Source of the DNA: Cochliopodium minus | Lineage: Eukaryota; Discosea; Himatismenida; Cochliopodiidae | Assembly: GCA_024220525.1 (NCBI GenBank) | Contig: JAMYWO010000231.1 | Location: 1 to 64,000, forward strand | DNA length: 64,000 nt | Direction of reading: 5' to 3' | Shown here: in pieces, positions 47,019 to 59,130 of the stretch | Layout: each line of letters opens with the position of its first letter | Position numbering within the stretch: position 1 is the first letter of the stretch | The notes under the pieces: model-generated | The model's database searches: none | What the model was told of the DNA's origin: nothing | Seen by the model: only the letters and a program-made list of their open reading frames with translations | Program-made: the position numbers and the translations under genes

Positions 47019-49006
47019 ATGGAAAAGATAGATCAATCATACTGTATGAAGAAATTATTCTATGATGAAGGTGAAAAATACCTCTTTTATGAGTGAATAA
47101 CAAAAATAATTGATAAAGAATATAATGTTAGGAGAAGATTTCAGAATAAAGCTTATATTCTATCATATAACATTGCAAAATGAGCATAATAAGATTATTA
47201 TAAACTTTCATATATATTGAATTCTCATTATGCATCCAATTTAAATTAATCCAACAACGTATTCTAAAAGGAGATATAAATGAAGGAGATTTTGATTTGA
47301 TAAATATAAATGACCCAAAAGTTTTGAAAGAAAAAATCGAGAAGGAAGGATATGATCCTCTAAGAGAAAACAAACATAAAGAAACACCATTTTATTATTG
47401 CGTTAGCTTCAACGAAAACGTGGAAATAATAAAGTATCTGATTGAAGAAAAGAAATGTAGCATATACCATGAAAACGAAATAGGAAGAACAATCCTCCAA
47501 AATGCATGCAGATACAACAACGAAATAAAAGTGATTAAATATTTGATCGAAGAGGCGAAATGTGAAGTTGATCTCAAAGACAAATACGAGATGACCATTC
47601 TAAACAGTGCGTGTTTAGCTAATAACTTTGAATTGGTCAAATATCTGATAGAAGAAGTGAAATGTGATGTGGATGTAACAGATGAAGATGGACAAACTAT
47701 TCTTTACAATGCTTGTTTTGAAAACAATCAAGTTGAAATAGTGAAATATTTGATTGAAGAGGTGGGGTGTGACGCTCACGTGGAAAATAAGTATGGCAAA
47801 ACACTTCTTCATTACGCCTGTATCGAAAGTAATCTTGAAGTGATCAAATATTTAATCGAAGAAGCAAAATGTGATGTTAATGTAATGAATGAAAATAATG
47901 AAACAATTCTTCATATGGCAGGTTACAATGAAAATATGGATGTCATCAAATATCTCATTGAAGAAGTGAAATGCGATGTTAATTCCGTAAATGGTAATGG
48001 AAATACTTTTCTACACATCTCTTGTAAGAATTGCAAGAATGTGCAGATTATAAAATATTTGATTGAAGAAACGAATTGTGATTTAAACCTGAAGAACGAA
48101 AACGATGAAACGATTCTTCTTGTTGCCAGTTACTGTAATGGTGTTGAAGTAATTAAATATTTGGTTGAAGATGTGAAATGTGAGATTAATATTGAAAATA
48201 ATCTTGGGTTCTCCCCTCTTCTTATTGCTTGTCGTAGTAATAAGAATCTTGACGTGATAAAGTATTTTATTGAAGAAGTGAAATGTGATTTTAATCTCAA
48301 AAGTAAAACTTCTGAAAATGTTCTTCATATGGCTTCGTTTAATGGAGAAATTGGAATCATCAAATATTTAGTTGAAGAGGTGAAATGTGATATTAATCTC
48401 AAAAACAGTATTGGTGAATCCATTCTTCATCTCCATTGTATTTCAGACGAAAAGAGTGTTGATATTTTAAAATATTTTGTTGAAGTTTTGAAATGTAATG
48501 TAAACGAGGAAAATGATCTTAAAGAAATTCCCCTTCATTTGAATGGTTATAGCCAAAGTGATTTTAATTTGGATTGTATGTTGTATTTAATCGAAATGAA
48601 AAGTAATATCAATCAAAGAAATGAAGATGGAAACACTTTTCTCCATTTATATTTTGATATCATTTATGATTATGATATTGTGAAACCTCTTCTAATTTTT
48701 TCTCTTTGTCATGGTTTTGATTTGAGCATCAAAGGTAAGAATGATGAAGATATTGAACGAACGGTCGAGGAACTTCTTCTAGATAAGTATAGAACGAAAA
48801 TTGAATTGTTAGAAAATATTGAAAATGATAGATTTTGGAACACAGATGATCATAAACTATTTTCTTCTTCAATTAAAAACATGATTCAATCTTTTTTGTT
48901 TTGTTTCAAAGCAAAACACCCAAATCAACTCTCTTCAAAAATGTCCAAGTTTGTTCTTTTCAAAATAATCAATTATTTCGTCTCTTTAACCATTTTTCAA
49001 GTCTAA
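47019..49006 (+). CDS. Ankyrin-repeat protein
   Basis: The ORF body has no ATG near its start. A two-exon model solves this: exon 1 47019-47070 (MEKIDQSYCMKKLFYDE) and exon 2 47271-49006 join in phase, for 595 residues. From about residue 40 it has roughly thirteen ankyrin units of 33-36 residues with the core VIKYLIEEVKCDVN and the turn GETILH or NDETIL. The unusual fixed phrase KYLIEEVKCD in nearly every unit shows recent repeat homogenisation. The last 110 residues lack repeats (VEELLLDKYRTKIELLE). Such proteins are binding scaffolds. It starts head to head with the F-box fragment, 35 bases apart. The 5' exon is likely but not certain. Confidence 0.85.
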
Positions 49007-49036
49007 ACAAAAAGAATAAATAAAAATTTATTTAAT
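48690..49036 (+). repeat. Duplicated 3' end of the ankyrin gene, copy 1
   Basis: Matches 50717-51064 closely. The last 115 bases or so, coding end plus 3' UTR, look identical between the two copies. Confidence 0.85.
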
Positions 49037-49089
49037 TTCATTAAAGAACTATCCAACTTTATCAGTAAAAATTAAAATTAAAGTCAATT

Positions 49090-50225
49090 TTAAAAATATT
49101 TTAATTTCAAAACTCTCATTTCAAATTGGTAATGAGAAATAGTACAACCCAATTTCAACCCATTTCCCAAATTTAATTTTTCAAGACTGAAAGTGTAGTG
49201 AAGCTCTTTTTTGTCTTTGCGATAATAATGACATTCTTTTTTATCAAAAAAGATTTTGATGATTATCACTTCTCCTTCCCTCCAAAGTTCATGAATTACA
49301 GAAGGTTTTTTCTAATTTGAAAAATTAAAGAATAAATAAAATATAATTGAAGTGCAATAAAATAAAAAAGTAAAAATAAAGAGTAACAAAATCAAAATAA
49401 AAAATTAAAGATTTAAAAATATTTTCAAATATTTATTTTTTAAAAAAGTATTACTTTTATTAGGGAGCAACCAGAGGACCCACTTCCAGCAATCCTTTTA
49501 TTTTATTTTTGTTTTAATTATAAAAAATTTGTTACAAAGACTTTTTGATTTTCTAAAAAAACTTTTTACCCAGAACTTTCTTTTATTTTTTGTTGAGAAA
49601 TTATAAATTTGAATTTTTTTTTTTTTTTTTTTTATTTACTTGAATCATTGCAAACATGTTGATTATTCCAATCTTTAAAATCTGGTTCACATACAGCTTT
49701 GATGAATTGCAGAGATTTTTGATTTATTGAAGATATCTTTTAAATACACTTTCAAATTTTTTTACCTATTGATGAACTACCAGGCATATGTGCTTTTCTA
49801 TTGTTTTTATAAATTATTATAATTGTGAGTTTATGTTCAAAAAGAGAAATTTTTATTTTTTACGCGAATAAAGAGATTTTGACATTCCTTTTGAAAAGAT
49901 TCTTGCTCAATACTGAGACACAGATTCCTTTATTTTCATCAGTAAAAATGCAAGCTCTTTTATCAGTGGATAATTCAACATAACTTGTTTGTTTTACATC
50001 CACTAATTCCCAATTGAAAAATCCTTCTTTGATATATTCTTTATACGTTTTAAATTCTTCAGGTAAGTTTTGATCTTTGTATTCTCTCCAACAAATTCTT
50101 TTCCAAAATCCTTCATCGTTCAAAATCTTTGATAAATTTTTGCAAGATGAACAAAAATGGAAAATATCCTTGAAATTCAGAAAATAAGCAATCTCTCCTA
50201 TCAAATTTTTGTTGAGAGAAATCAT
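49090..50225 (-). CDS. F-box protein with a beta-rich, SPRY-like C-terminal part
   Basis: Exon 1 (49864-50225) begins MISLNKNLIGEIAYFLNFKD and carries an F-box (to about residue 45: HFCSSCKNLSKILNDEGFW). Exons 49766-49797 and 49640-49696 join in phase and give AKAHMPGSSSI and AVCEPDFKDWNNQHVCND. A further coding segment at 49090-49318 (HELWREGEVIIIKIFFDKKE, then FSLEKLNLGNGLKLGC) looks like the end of a SPRY or similar beta domain. The junction through about 49465-49496 cannot be fixed by eye; one reading ends there early. F-box proteins recruit substrates to SCF ubiquitin ligases. The upstream neighbour was an ankyrin gene in head-to-head order, now a pseudogene. Confidence 0.65.
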
Positions 50226-50238
50226 TTTTTTTTTTTTG

Positions 50239-51034
50239 AATTAATAAAGTATCTGATTGAAGAAAAGAAATGTGACTTGAATTATGAAAAGATATTATAT
50301 GGGGCTTGCAAATATTACAATTAAATAAAAGAGATCAAATTTATTTTGAGAAAATTGGATGGGAAGTGAAGGTGGGGAATGAAGATAATTAAACGATTCT
50401 TCATTCAGTTTGTTACAAAAATGACAAAGTACAAGAAATAAAGTATCTTGTTGAAGAAGTGAAATTTGATGTTAATCTTTTCAGAGAATAATGAAAGATT
50501 TTTTTATTTCAGAAAAAAAAGTTTGGAAGCATAGTAAAAGATCACTATGGAGAAACTCCCATTTTTATGACCATTTACAATAATGAAGAAAGCACTTTGG
50601 AATGTATTTTTTATTTAATGGAATTGAAAAATAATGTTAATCATTAAAGCAAAGAAGAAAATCTTTTCTCCATTCTAAATTTGAATGTTATAACCATTAA
50701 CATAAAGATGTGATATCTCTTCTCATTTTTTCTCTTTGTTATGGACTGGATTTAAGTATCAAGTGTAAGAATGATGAAGATGTTGAACGAAATGTCGAGG
50801 AACTTCTTCTAGATAAGTATAGAACGAAAATTGAATTGTTTGAAATGTTTGAAATGATAGATTTTGCAACACAGATGATCACAAACTATTGTCTTCTTCA
50901 ATAAAAACATGATTCAATCTTTTTTGTTTTGTTTCAAAGCAAAATATTCAAATCAACTCTCTTCAAAAATGTCCAAGTTTGTTCTTTTCAAAATAATCAA
51001 TTATTTCGTCTCTTTAACCATTTTTCAAGTCTAA
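50239..51034 (+). pseudogene. Ankyrin-repeat pseudogene
   Basis: Opens with AAGTATCTGATTGAAGAAAA, almost the same as 47434 in the intact gene, so the start is missing. Pieces of ankyrin units (KYLVEEVKFDVN near 50442) are interrupted by stops near 50322, 50391, 50491 and 50646 and by large losses. From 50717 it matches the last third of the intact gene, and the tail from about 50950 is identical to it. The mix of heavy decay and an identical tail suggests gene conversion or selection of the 3' end after duplication. Confidence 0.85.
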
Positions 51035-51235
51035 ACAAAAAGAATAAATAAAAATTTATTTAATTATTTTAACAAAATTTATTTTAATAAAAACAACAAA
51101 TCAAAGTATATAACAAAATGTATTATTTTTTTGAAATGGATAAAAGACATGGTTATTGGCTGCAATCCCAACAAATGAGAAATAAAAGAAAAAAGCCATT
51201 TTTAAAAAATAAATAAATAGAAAGAAAGAGCAACA

Positions 51236-53946
51236 CTACTTATGGAGAGGCAAAGTGTCAACACTCTCCAAAACGAAATCATCGTCACTAAACAAAGGAG
51301 AGACATTCAAAATGTCAGAGTTGTTGTCTTCCCTGTAAAAAGGAGAGAAAGGAATCTCCTCAAATAAAGAAGAGTCTCTTTCGATTTGGTTGTTGGGAGT
51401 AGATACAAAGTTGGGAGAAGGACTGTGGACATTGTTGTTGATATGATCAAAGTTGTTGTTGAAGCTATAATTGTTAAATTTGTTATTTAGATTATTTTGG
51501 ATTTGGATGTTGTTGTTGTTATTTAGATTATTTTGGAGGTTGATATTATTAAGATTACTATTTACATAAAAATTGAGATTGTTATCATTGTTGATAAAGT
51601 TGGAAAAGTTGGAGTTAGAAGAGAAATTGTTGAGGTTGGAGAAGCCAAGGCTACTGTTCAACAAAGTGCTGGTGGGAGGGCTAAAGCTTCCATTGGGGCT
51701 GAAGCCAGAAGGAAAATAGCCATTGTTCTTAATGGAGCTGTTGACATAACTAGGACCTATGATGTTGGGGTTGCTAGCAAGTATAACACTGGAAGGAGAT
51801 CCAATGATGTTGGAATTAGGAAGGATCACATTAGAAGGAGATCCAGGAATTTGATTGGGTACATTGCTGCCATTGGAAGTGGGGATGTTGATGGGTTCTG
51901 ATCTAGAGTATTTGTGAACATGATTTTCGTTGGAGGGGCTGAAGAGGGGTTCGGAAGGATCCTCTTCGAGTGCGAAAGAAAGGTTCTGACTGTTTTCTGA
52001 GCTGTTGAGCTTGTATTCTTGTACAGGATGTAAAATGACCACATCGAGAATAGCGTCTCCATTGGATCCATAAAAAAAGGTGTGAACGTCGTTGGAAAAA
52101 AAAGCTTGTCCATCTTTTCTTATGTAGTTTTGAAGCAAGGTCAAAATGGTGTCAGTGTTGGATCTGAGTTTCTTGGTGGTGTTCTCTATGTTCTCTATGT
52201 CAATGAATTTGTGCCAAGGAGAGTTCAAAACATCCTCCTTGGGATAATTGAGGAGATTATAAAAAGCAGGTGTGGCAGAGATGACAACAGGTGGCTTTTT
52301 GGAAAGATCATAAATGACCATAGCTTTGTCGTAATGAGCGGATAACGATTGTTGATCGTTTTGATTGGGTGGGAAGCCGCTCTTTTGGAAATCAAAGGAG
52401 CTGTTGTTCATCTTGGAATTGCTGGTTGGGCTGCTCTTTTGTTCTGCTACCTTCTTGAGTCTGATGTTCTCCAGCTTGAGTGCGAGGAGCTCCTCTTCCA
52501 TCTCTCTTTGTTTTTGTGTTAGCCTCAATATTTCTGTAGACATCCCATTCTGTGATGAGGTGACCTATGTATGTAAAAGAAAATGAATTAGAAAAAATTG
52601 AAAGAAAGATAAATGAAAAAAAGGACTTTATTCTTTTCAAAATATATAATTTGTTAGAGGAAGAAAAATAATGGAAATAATAATTGACTTTTAAAATAAA
52701 AACTTTTTTTTTGTTGTATTGGTACCATCATCTGATTATTTACATTGGGAGGAGAATTGTTGACATATGAAATGACACGCTTTTCGCCCTTCCTGCGCTT
52801 GGGATCATAGATCTCATCGGTGGTATCCATCAAGGTGGGGAAGACATTGGAGTCGAGGGAAGAGAAGGGGAAGGAAGGGGGCATAGGATGGATGGAGGAA
52901 TGGAGATTGGAAACACCCGAGTTATTAGTAGGAGAAGAGATCTGAGGGGATTGGTAATGAGGGGAATGATTTTGCTGTTGATTATTCATCTGTTGTTGCA
53001 TCTGTTGCTGATGTTGTAATTGTTGTTGCTGGATCTGTTGTAAAAGCTGCATCTGCTGGATCCTCTCTAATCTTTCCCTCTCCTCCCTCTTCTTCTGTTT
53101 GTGGATCTTCTCCTCCATCTCCTTCTGCGTCTTTGTCTTCTTGTTCTTTGATCCCTTAGGCCTTCCTCTCCTTCTTTTATTTGGATCATCATTCACCTTG
53201 TTATTCAGTTGCGAGCTTATCTCCTCTTTCCTTGAATCCATGTCTAGTTCCTCTTCCATTTCGAGTTGTGGTAGATCCTCCTCTATTATTGTGAACATGG
53301 GATAATTCCCTGATGGGTTTGGTAGTAAGGTGCTTGTTGGAGGGAGCAATGGCGTTTTTACTATTTCAATCAGGTTCCCTTTGTTGTCCTTTTGGAAATT
53401 GTTCTCTGTATTCATTTTTAAATAAATAAATCAATAAAAATCAAAGATTTATTTCAAATTTCAAATTGTTTATGGATAAAAAAATTAAAATTTTAACTGA
53501 AAAATTATATTAAATATTTTTAACAGTTCATTGTCCATTAAAAGATTTGATGTTTATTTTAGTTTATCATTATTGATTTTTTTAAGATTTCAAAAAATAA
53601 AATAAAAAAAAAGTTTTAATTATGTAGTTTATTTTTTATGATTTACCTTGATATTCTCTTACTCTAGCATTTTGAATTACTTCATTTCCCACGCATCTGC
53701 CTCCATTTCCTTCTTCGAGGCATTTATCGCATGGTCTATTTCCATTACACAATTTTTCTTCTTTCTATATAAATAATATGTTGTAAGAATTTTTAATTTT
53801 TATGTTATTATTGTTTTTGAGAAGGGATTTTAAAAAAATTAATATGATTTGATGATGATGAAATTATTTTTTTTTTTTTATCCCTCTTCTATCTTGTAAA
53901 TATTTTTTTTTATTACTGTGCATAGAAAACAAAAATTGTTTCTCAT
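51236..53946 (-). CDS. Zn2Cys6 + AT-hook + PAS transcription factor (AcuK/Ert1-like)
   Basis: Four exons join in phase: 53917-53946, 53647-53764, 52726-53405, 51236-52564, giving 718 residues. Exon 1 (MRNNFCFLCT) and exon 2 (KEEKLCNGNRPCDKCLEEG) together make a full Zn2Cys6 cluster, C-x2-C-x6-C-x5-C-x2-C-x8-C, which exists only after splicing. It is followed by an AT-hook RRRGRPKGSK (about 127-136), a Gln-rich coiled region, then a PAS domain (about 357-456) with AMVIYDLSKKPPVVISATPA and a long Asn/Ser-rich tail. Zn2Cys6 plus PAS is the plan of fungal AcuK/Ert1/Rds2 regulators of gluconeogenesis; the cluster's RPC..C and the Ala-Arg-x3-Tyr segment after it also fit. It should act in the nucleus on DNA. 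The target genes are unknown. Confidence 0.85.
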
Positions 53947-54023
53947 TTTTTCCAAATTAAAACAATCCTATTTTTTTTTGATTTTTTTAAATTTATTTTA
54001 TATTTTAAATATTGAGAAATTTT
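53947..54023. promoter_or_regulatory. Short promoter region of the Zn2Cys6-PAS gene
   Basis: Only 77 A/T-rich bases separate this start from the 3' end of the GNAT gene upstream, so the promoter must be compact or overlap the neighbour. No specific motif is claimed. Confidence 0.3.
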
Positions 54024-55581
54024 TTATTTCCAAAATATCAAGCCATAATCATTGCAAATGTCTATAAGATCAAATCCAATTGATTTATGATAAAGATTAT
54101 AGGCAGATCCATTTGTATCTGATTCAGCAGAGAGATGTGCCTTTGTGTATCCTTGGTTTTTCTTTGATATTTTAACAAATAAAGATAATTCAAAAAAAAT
54201 ATATAATTCGAAATTAAACAAAAAAAATTCGCTAATTGGCAAATTTTCTGAAATATCAAATACGATTTCAAAAAGATAAAATAAAAAAATATATATATAT
54301 TTTTATGAGATTTTTCTGAAAAATCAAATATATTAAACTAATCGGAAGCAATTTTCCATAGTTTTCAAGAATCCATCTGGAATTATAGTGGAGATGATTC
54401 ATTTTTGAACCTCTAATAATTTAAAATTTAATTTTGTTCTAGAAATTAAAGGCGAAAATTGGTTTGAAACAAAATATTTGTTCATTTATACCATTTCCTT
54501 CAATAAATGAAGCATCATAAAAGAAGCACAACCTGATTTTCTATATTCTTTTCTACAGTAAACATTTCTTTGAAAAATCAATATTATTGTTAGAAAATCA
54601 AAGGAAAATTTAAATTTCTTTACCCTATAGTTCCCATAGTTTGATCTATAACAATATTTATGGCCACATTTGAAAGCTGGTTTAAATTTGGTGAATTAAA
54701 ATTTGAAATTTGAGTAAAAATTTGTTATGGTAATTTAAAGATTTTAACCAATTCATCTGCTAGTTTAACACAAAAAAGCATTTTTTGATCAATCAAAGAT
54801 TTATTATGTTTTATCCAAGCAGACTTTGAAAATTGTTCAACTCTACCTAGATTATCAAATAGGTAAATGTTAATGGAATATCATCAAATAAGTTTGAATT
54901 AAAAAATGATTGCCCAATTCTTCACAAAACATCATCCTAAATTCCCATGCTTTTTCTAAATCTTCTTCCTTCATCACTGAAAAAGTAACATCCACATCCA
55001 ATTTCCATCTTTTGTGATCTTTCAATTTAGATTCAAATTCACTCAAATCGAATACCATCACTGTATTCAATTTTCTGTAGGAAACTTTATCCAGTTTTAA
55101 TCTCTCTTGAATCAAAAATGCAAATCTCTCGTCACCCATAATCCCTGTTGTGGTTTTTTAATTAATAGATTTATTAAATAATTCAATTTGAAATTTCAAT
55201 TTAAAATTTTACCCAATACTTTTAAGTGATTTTCTTTCTTCTCTTTTTCTATTTCATTAATCACAAGATCCAATATAACCAATTTATGTTTCTCATCGAA
55301 TTCATCTCCTTTAATTAGAACATTTCCCCTTCTGCATAAGCAAAATAGCACAATTATAATCTCTCTTGAATCTAATATAACCTTAATATTCGAACTAACT
55401 TCTTCTTTATTCAATTTGAATCCATTTTTTTGAATATTTCCAAGTATATAAGAGCTATTTTCTTGTTTATTGTTATAGAAAATCGAATATTGAAAAGAAG
55501 TTGAATACCTTTATGTTTTCCCAAAAAAGACAATACTTTATCAAGAATACTTTCTTCACAATCAACCACCTTTAAATCCAT
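54024..55581 (-). CDS. GNAT-type N-acetyltransferase-like protein, many exons
   Basis: Exons 55509-55581, 55213-55461, 54926-55144, 54749-54846, 54624-54676 and 54492-54567 join in phase; the last exon ends at 54024. The acetyl-CoA fold is seen in NVAINIVIDQTMGTIG (strand), CRKEYRKSGCASFMMLHLLK (the V..R..G.A motif A helix) and HLSAESDTNGSAYNLYHKSIGF (motif B, N..A..LY...GF). The link between 54492 and about 54165 is unresolved. The N-terminal 150 residues form a separate helical/strand region of unknown family. In motif A the usual Gly-x-Gly/Ala after Arg reads RKSGCAS, which is acceptable. Substrate unknown. Confidence 0.65.
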
Positions 55582-55742
55582 TTTTTATAATTTCCTAAAT
55601 TTGAAATGAAATAAATATATTTTTGAAAATAGAAATATAAAAGGAAAATTATTGGAAAAGAATTAAAGTTATCTTTATCAAGATGATGTCCAAGAAAGTT
55701 TAAATTTTTTTAAAAACTTTTTTTTTTCAATTTTAATTTAAA

Positions 55743-58700
55743 TTAGATGTTGATAGGGCTGTATTTGTTAGAATCAGTTTTCTTCTTGAGGTTTGCATAA
55801 TTACGAATGTTCTCAAGAAACTTTTTTGCATTATCATTAGGGTTGGAATCATTTTCCTCAAAAGTGTGTCTCACAAGATTAACAAGATTGTTGAGTTGTT
55901 CATGAGTGACTTCCTCGTTACCTTGATCAAAAAAGTAAAAATATCTATTAAGCAAACTAACAAACAAGAAAGATTTGTTTTCCAAGACCTAAAAATTAAA
56001 AATAATTAAAATTTATTGTAATTAAAAATATTTTATTTTTTTACATTATCGGCAATCTTAAGAGCTCTCTTCAAACATTCCAAGACTCTCACTTGGTTTT
56101 TATAGGTAGGAGTCCAAAACAAGTGAGCAGCAAGAGAGATCAAATCACTTTGGTCTGATTTATCGAGGATGGAAGCACAATGTTTGGCAGTTTTGGTGAT
56201 GATTGTTTCAAAGTTTTCTTGGCTGAAGCAGTCAATGTTGTAGAATGATCCAACAAAAAGATGAATGGTTTCTAAGAGAAATAAATTTTTAAAAAATAAT
56301 AAAAATTTAAAATTTAAAAAATAAATAAGAAATAAATAAAAAATAAATAAGAAATAAATAAAAATTTTACCAATTTGTTGTTGAGTATCAGAAATACTTT
56401 CTTCATAAATTTTAAAGCATTTAGTGACACAGTCATATGCCAAATCTTCGAAACCACATTCTCCGCAAGCGTGAGCGGTTTGTAAATAGAGACGTAGAGA
56501 AAGAGCAGGGTTCTCCACTTGTTGTTGGTAAACCTTGATGGTCTCTAGAGCAAAATTGATGACCTTTTGTCCTGATTCAGAAAAGACCTTTAATATAAAT
56601 AAATGAGACAATATTATTAAAAATTGACAAAAATAATAAAAATAAGTTTTAAATTTTAAAAAACAAAAAATAGAAATGTTAAAAATACAGATGATTCAGT
56701 TTGAGCTTTCATTCTTCTTGCAAAACGAAGAACAGCAAAGATCAAAGGAGGGAGAGTGAATTTAATTCTGTTCTTTCCACCTTGCCCGAAAAATCTTCTG
56801 GAGATGATGTAACTTTTGAAGAGGGATTGCAACTCATCATTATCAAACAAGTGGACCAACCCTGCGACCAACTGTTGTTCCTCACGGAATTCTTCTTCAT
56901 CAAAATCTTGTGGTTGGTCTTGAATATCAGAAACCAATGGTTCAATCAACCCAAACAAAGCCTCAACTATTAAAAAAAAAGAAGAATAATCATATAAAGT
57001 TGAGAATTAATAAAAAAAAAACTTTGAAAAATTAAAATTAAATAAACTTGATGAAACTTTAAATTAGTTTAGTAAGATGTTTACCTTGGGTGGGGTTAGG
57101 AATTGGTACACCAGAATCGATGGTAGATTTCAAAACTTCGACAGAAACTTTTTTGCGACTGTCGTAGGACAAGAAAGGAAGCAAAGAGGAGTAGTTCCCC
57201 AATTGAAGAATGATGAGAATGTTGTTAAAGTTGACAAGAGGGGAGCGGAGAAAAGAGATGAGTTGTTTGACGACTTTTGGGTTTTGGATAGACTCCTCAC
57301 TCTTGTTTTTGTGAGTGGTCAAGATATCGGAGGTTGCTGAGAAGATGGAATCTACGTAGTCAAGTCTTTTAGGGTAGCAAGTGATCGATAAATCCATGAG
57401 TGATGTCAAAATTGCCAAAGTGTCTTCGAGTGTAATGTCTACAAAAATGAAATGTAAAAATAATATCAAAAGATTCTTTGTTAAAGTGAGATAAATCTTA
57501 AAGCAATGTTTAATTTTTTTTTTTTCGATAAATTAATAGTATAATTTAAAAAAAATAGCTCTTTTTACCTCTTCCTTCACCAGAGATGATAATTTTGATA
57601 TTGTCAAAGAAGATTGGGAAGATATCTTTTTCTTTCAAGAGATTCAAATCCTTGTTTTGTGGGTTGCTGACAAAAGCAACCAATCTGTTGATCAAAGATA
57701 CCACAATGGTCTTCAAATCGACTCCAGATGTCATTTTGGCGCATGCATCCAAAAGTTCGTTGAGGGTGGAGAAGTGATATTCATCAGGGAATACTTGGAT
57801 GATACATTCCATCAAATATTGTTGTGCAATTTTATCTTTGCAACTAAATGAAAAAGATCAATTAAATGATAGCAGCGATTAAAATTTAAAAATACTAAAT
57901 ATTGAAAGAAATTTCTCGATATAAAATTTGAATTGTATTATTTGAATAATTGGAATAAGTTTGATAGATTTACCTGATGATTTGTTCCAAAATCTTTGGC
58001 AAGACAGCATTTTGATACAATTCAAGAGTAACTCCATCCAAAGAACTCAATCTGGACAAATTCTTACCGATCAAAGGAGCTAATTCTCTTCTTTCCCTCT
58101 CACGTTTAGGTTTGTTTCTAGTGGAGCCTTGATGTTGCATTCTGACCCACAATTTATTCATTTCGACGAAATTGATCAAGATGAATTCGATACAATCGTT
58201 GATATCTCCACCTTTCTCTCCTGAGTATTCTGATTCTTTGTCTGGAAGCTTATCTTTTGTCATATCTGAAAGATATGCTCTCAAGAACAATCCTCTTGTA
58301 GGATGTTGGACTCCCTTGCACATCTCTACCAAATCCTTTAACACATCTTTTGCTGGTGCTTCTTTGGATTTAATATATACTGCTCCAACTGTGCATAAGA
58401 GATAAAGACGAGGCAAAATGTTTCCTGCATATTGTACAAGTTCATATAATTCTGCAATTCTTTTACCATTCTTGATTTTCTCATCATAAAGAAATAATTC
58501 CAAATGCCTCAATTGTTCAAATGCAACCATGTCTTTAATATATTAAAAATTTTGATATAAATGTTTGATTTATATAAAATGAATTGTCAAAGAAAAATTA
58601 TAAATATAATTTTTACAAAGATTGTAATAATTCTTTGGTGAGAGTAATCCTGTTCTCAATTCTCCAATCATGTTTGAAGCATGCTTCAATGCATCCATCA

Positions 58701-58864
58701 ATTTGTTATTATCCTAATCAAAATTTAAAAACAAATCTCTTTAATATAAATTTATATTATTTTCTTCTTACCAATGCTCTTTTCATATTGAAACCTTCTT
58801 GGTTAATTTTGTTGGTTGATTCATTAGTTAAAATAATTTCTTTTTGATCATTTTCTTCTGCCAT
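55743..58864 (-). CDS. vps35: VPS35, retromer core subunit
   Basis: Retromer retrieves cargo from endosomes to the Golgi and plasma membrane; VPS35 is its alpha-solenoid scaffold. Nine exons join in phase: 58772-58864, 58617-58713, 57974-58532, 57569-57843, 57085-57438, 56689-56966, 56371-56587, 56045-56271, 55743-55988, giving 781 residues, the family size. The N-terminal core is unmistakable: [18 protein letters not shown] (VPS26 side, containing PRLYLL), [19 protein letters not shown] and [19 protein letters not shown]. Later parts include [15 protein letters not shown] and [20 protein letters not shown] near the VPS29-binding end. No damage is seen. Confidence 0.96.
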
Positions 58865-59130
58865 TTCTATCTCTTTAATTTTTTTTAAATTAAATTAGAA
58901 AGAAAAAAATATAGAAAATGTTGAAATCATTCAAAATCTCAAAATGTATGAACAAATTTTGTTCAAATCAAGAAAAAAAAAACAGAGTGATAGTGATATC
59001 CTTTAATATTACAAACAAACAAATTTCATTTCCCAAAATCTTACAAAAAACAAATAAATAATAGAAGATAAACAAAAAATTTTCTCTTCCAAATCAACCA
59101 GAGGAAAAAAAAGGAGGGAGAGAAGGAAAA

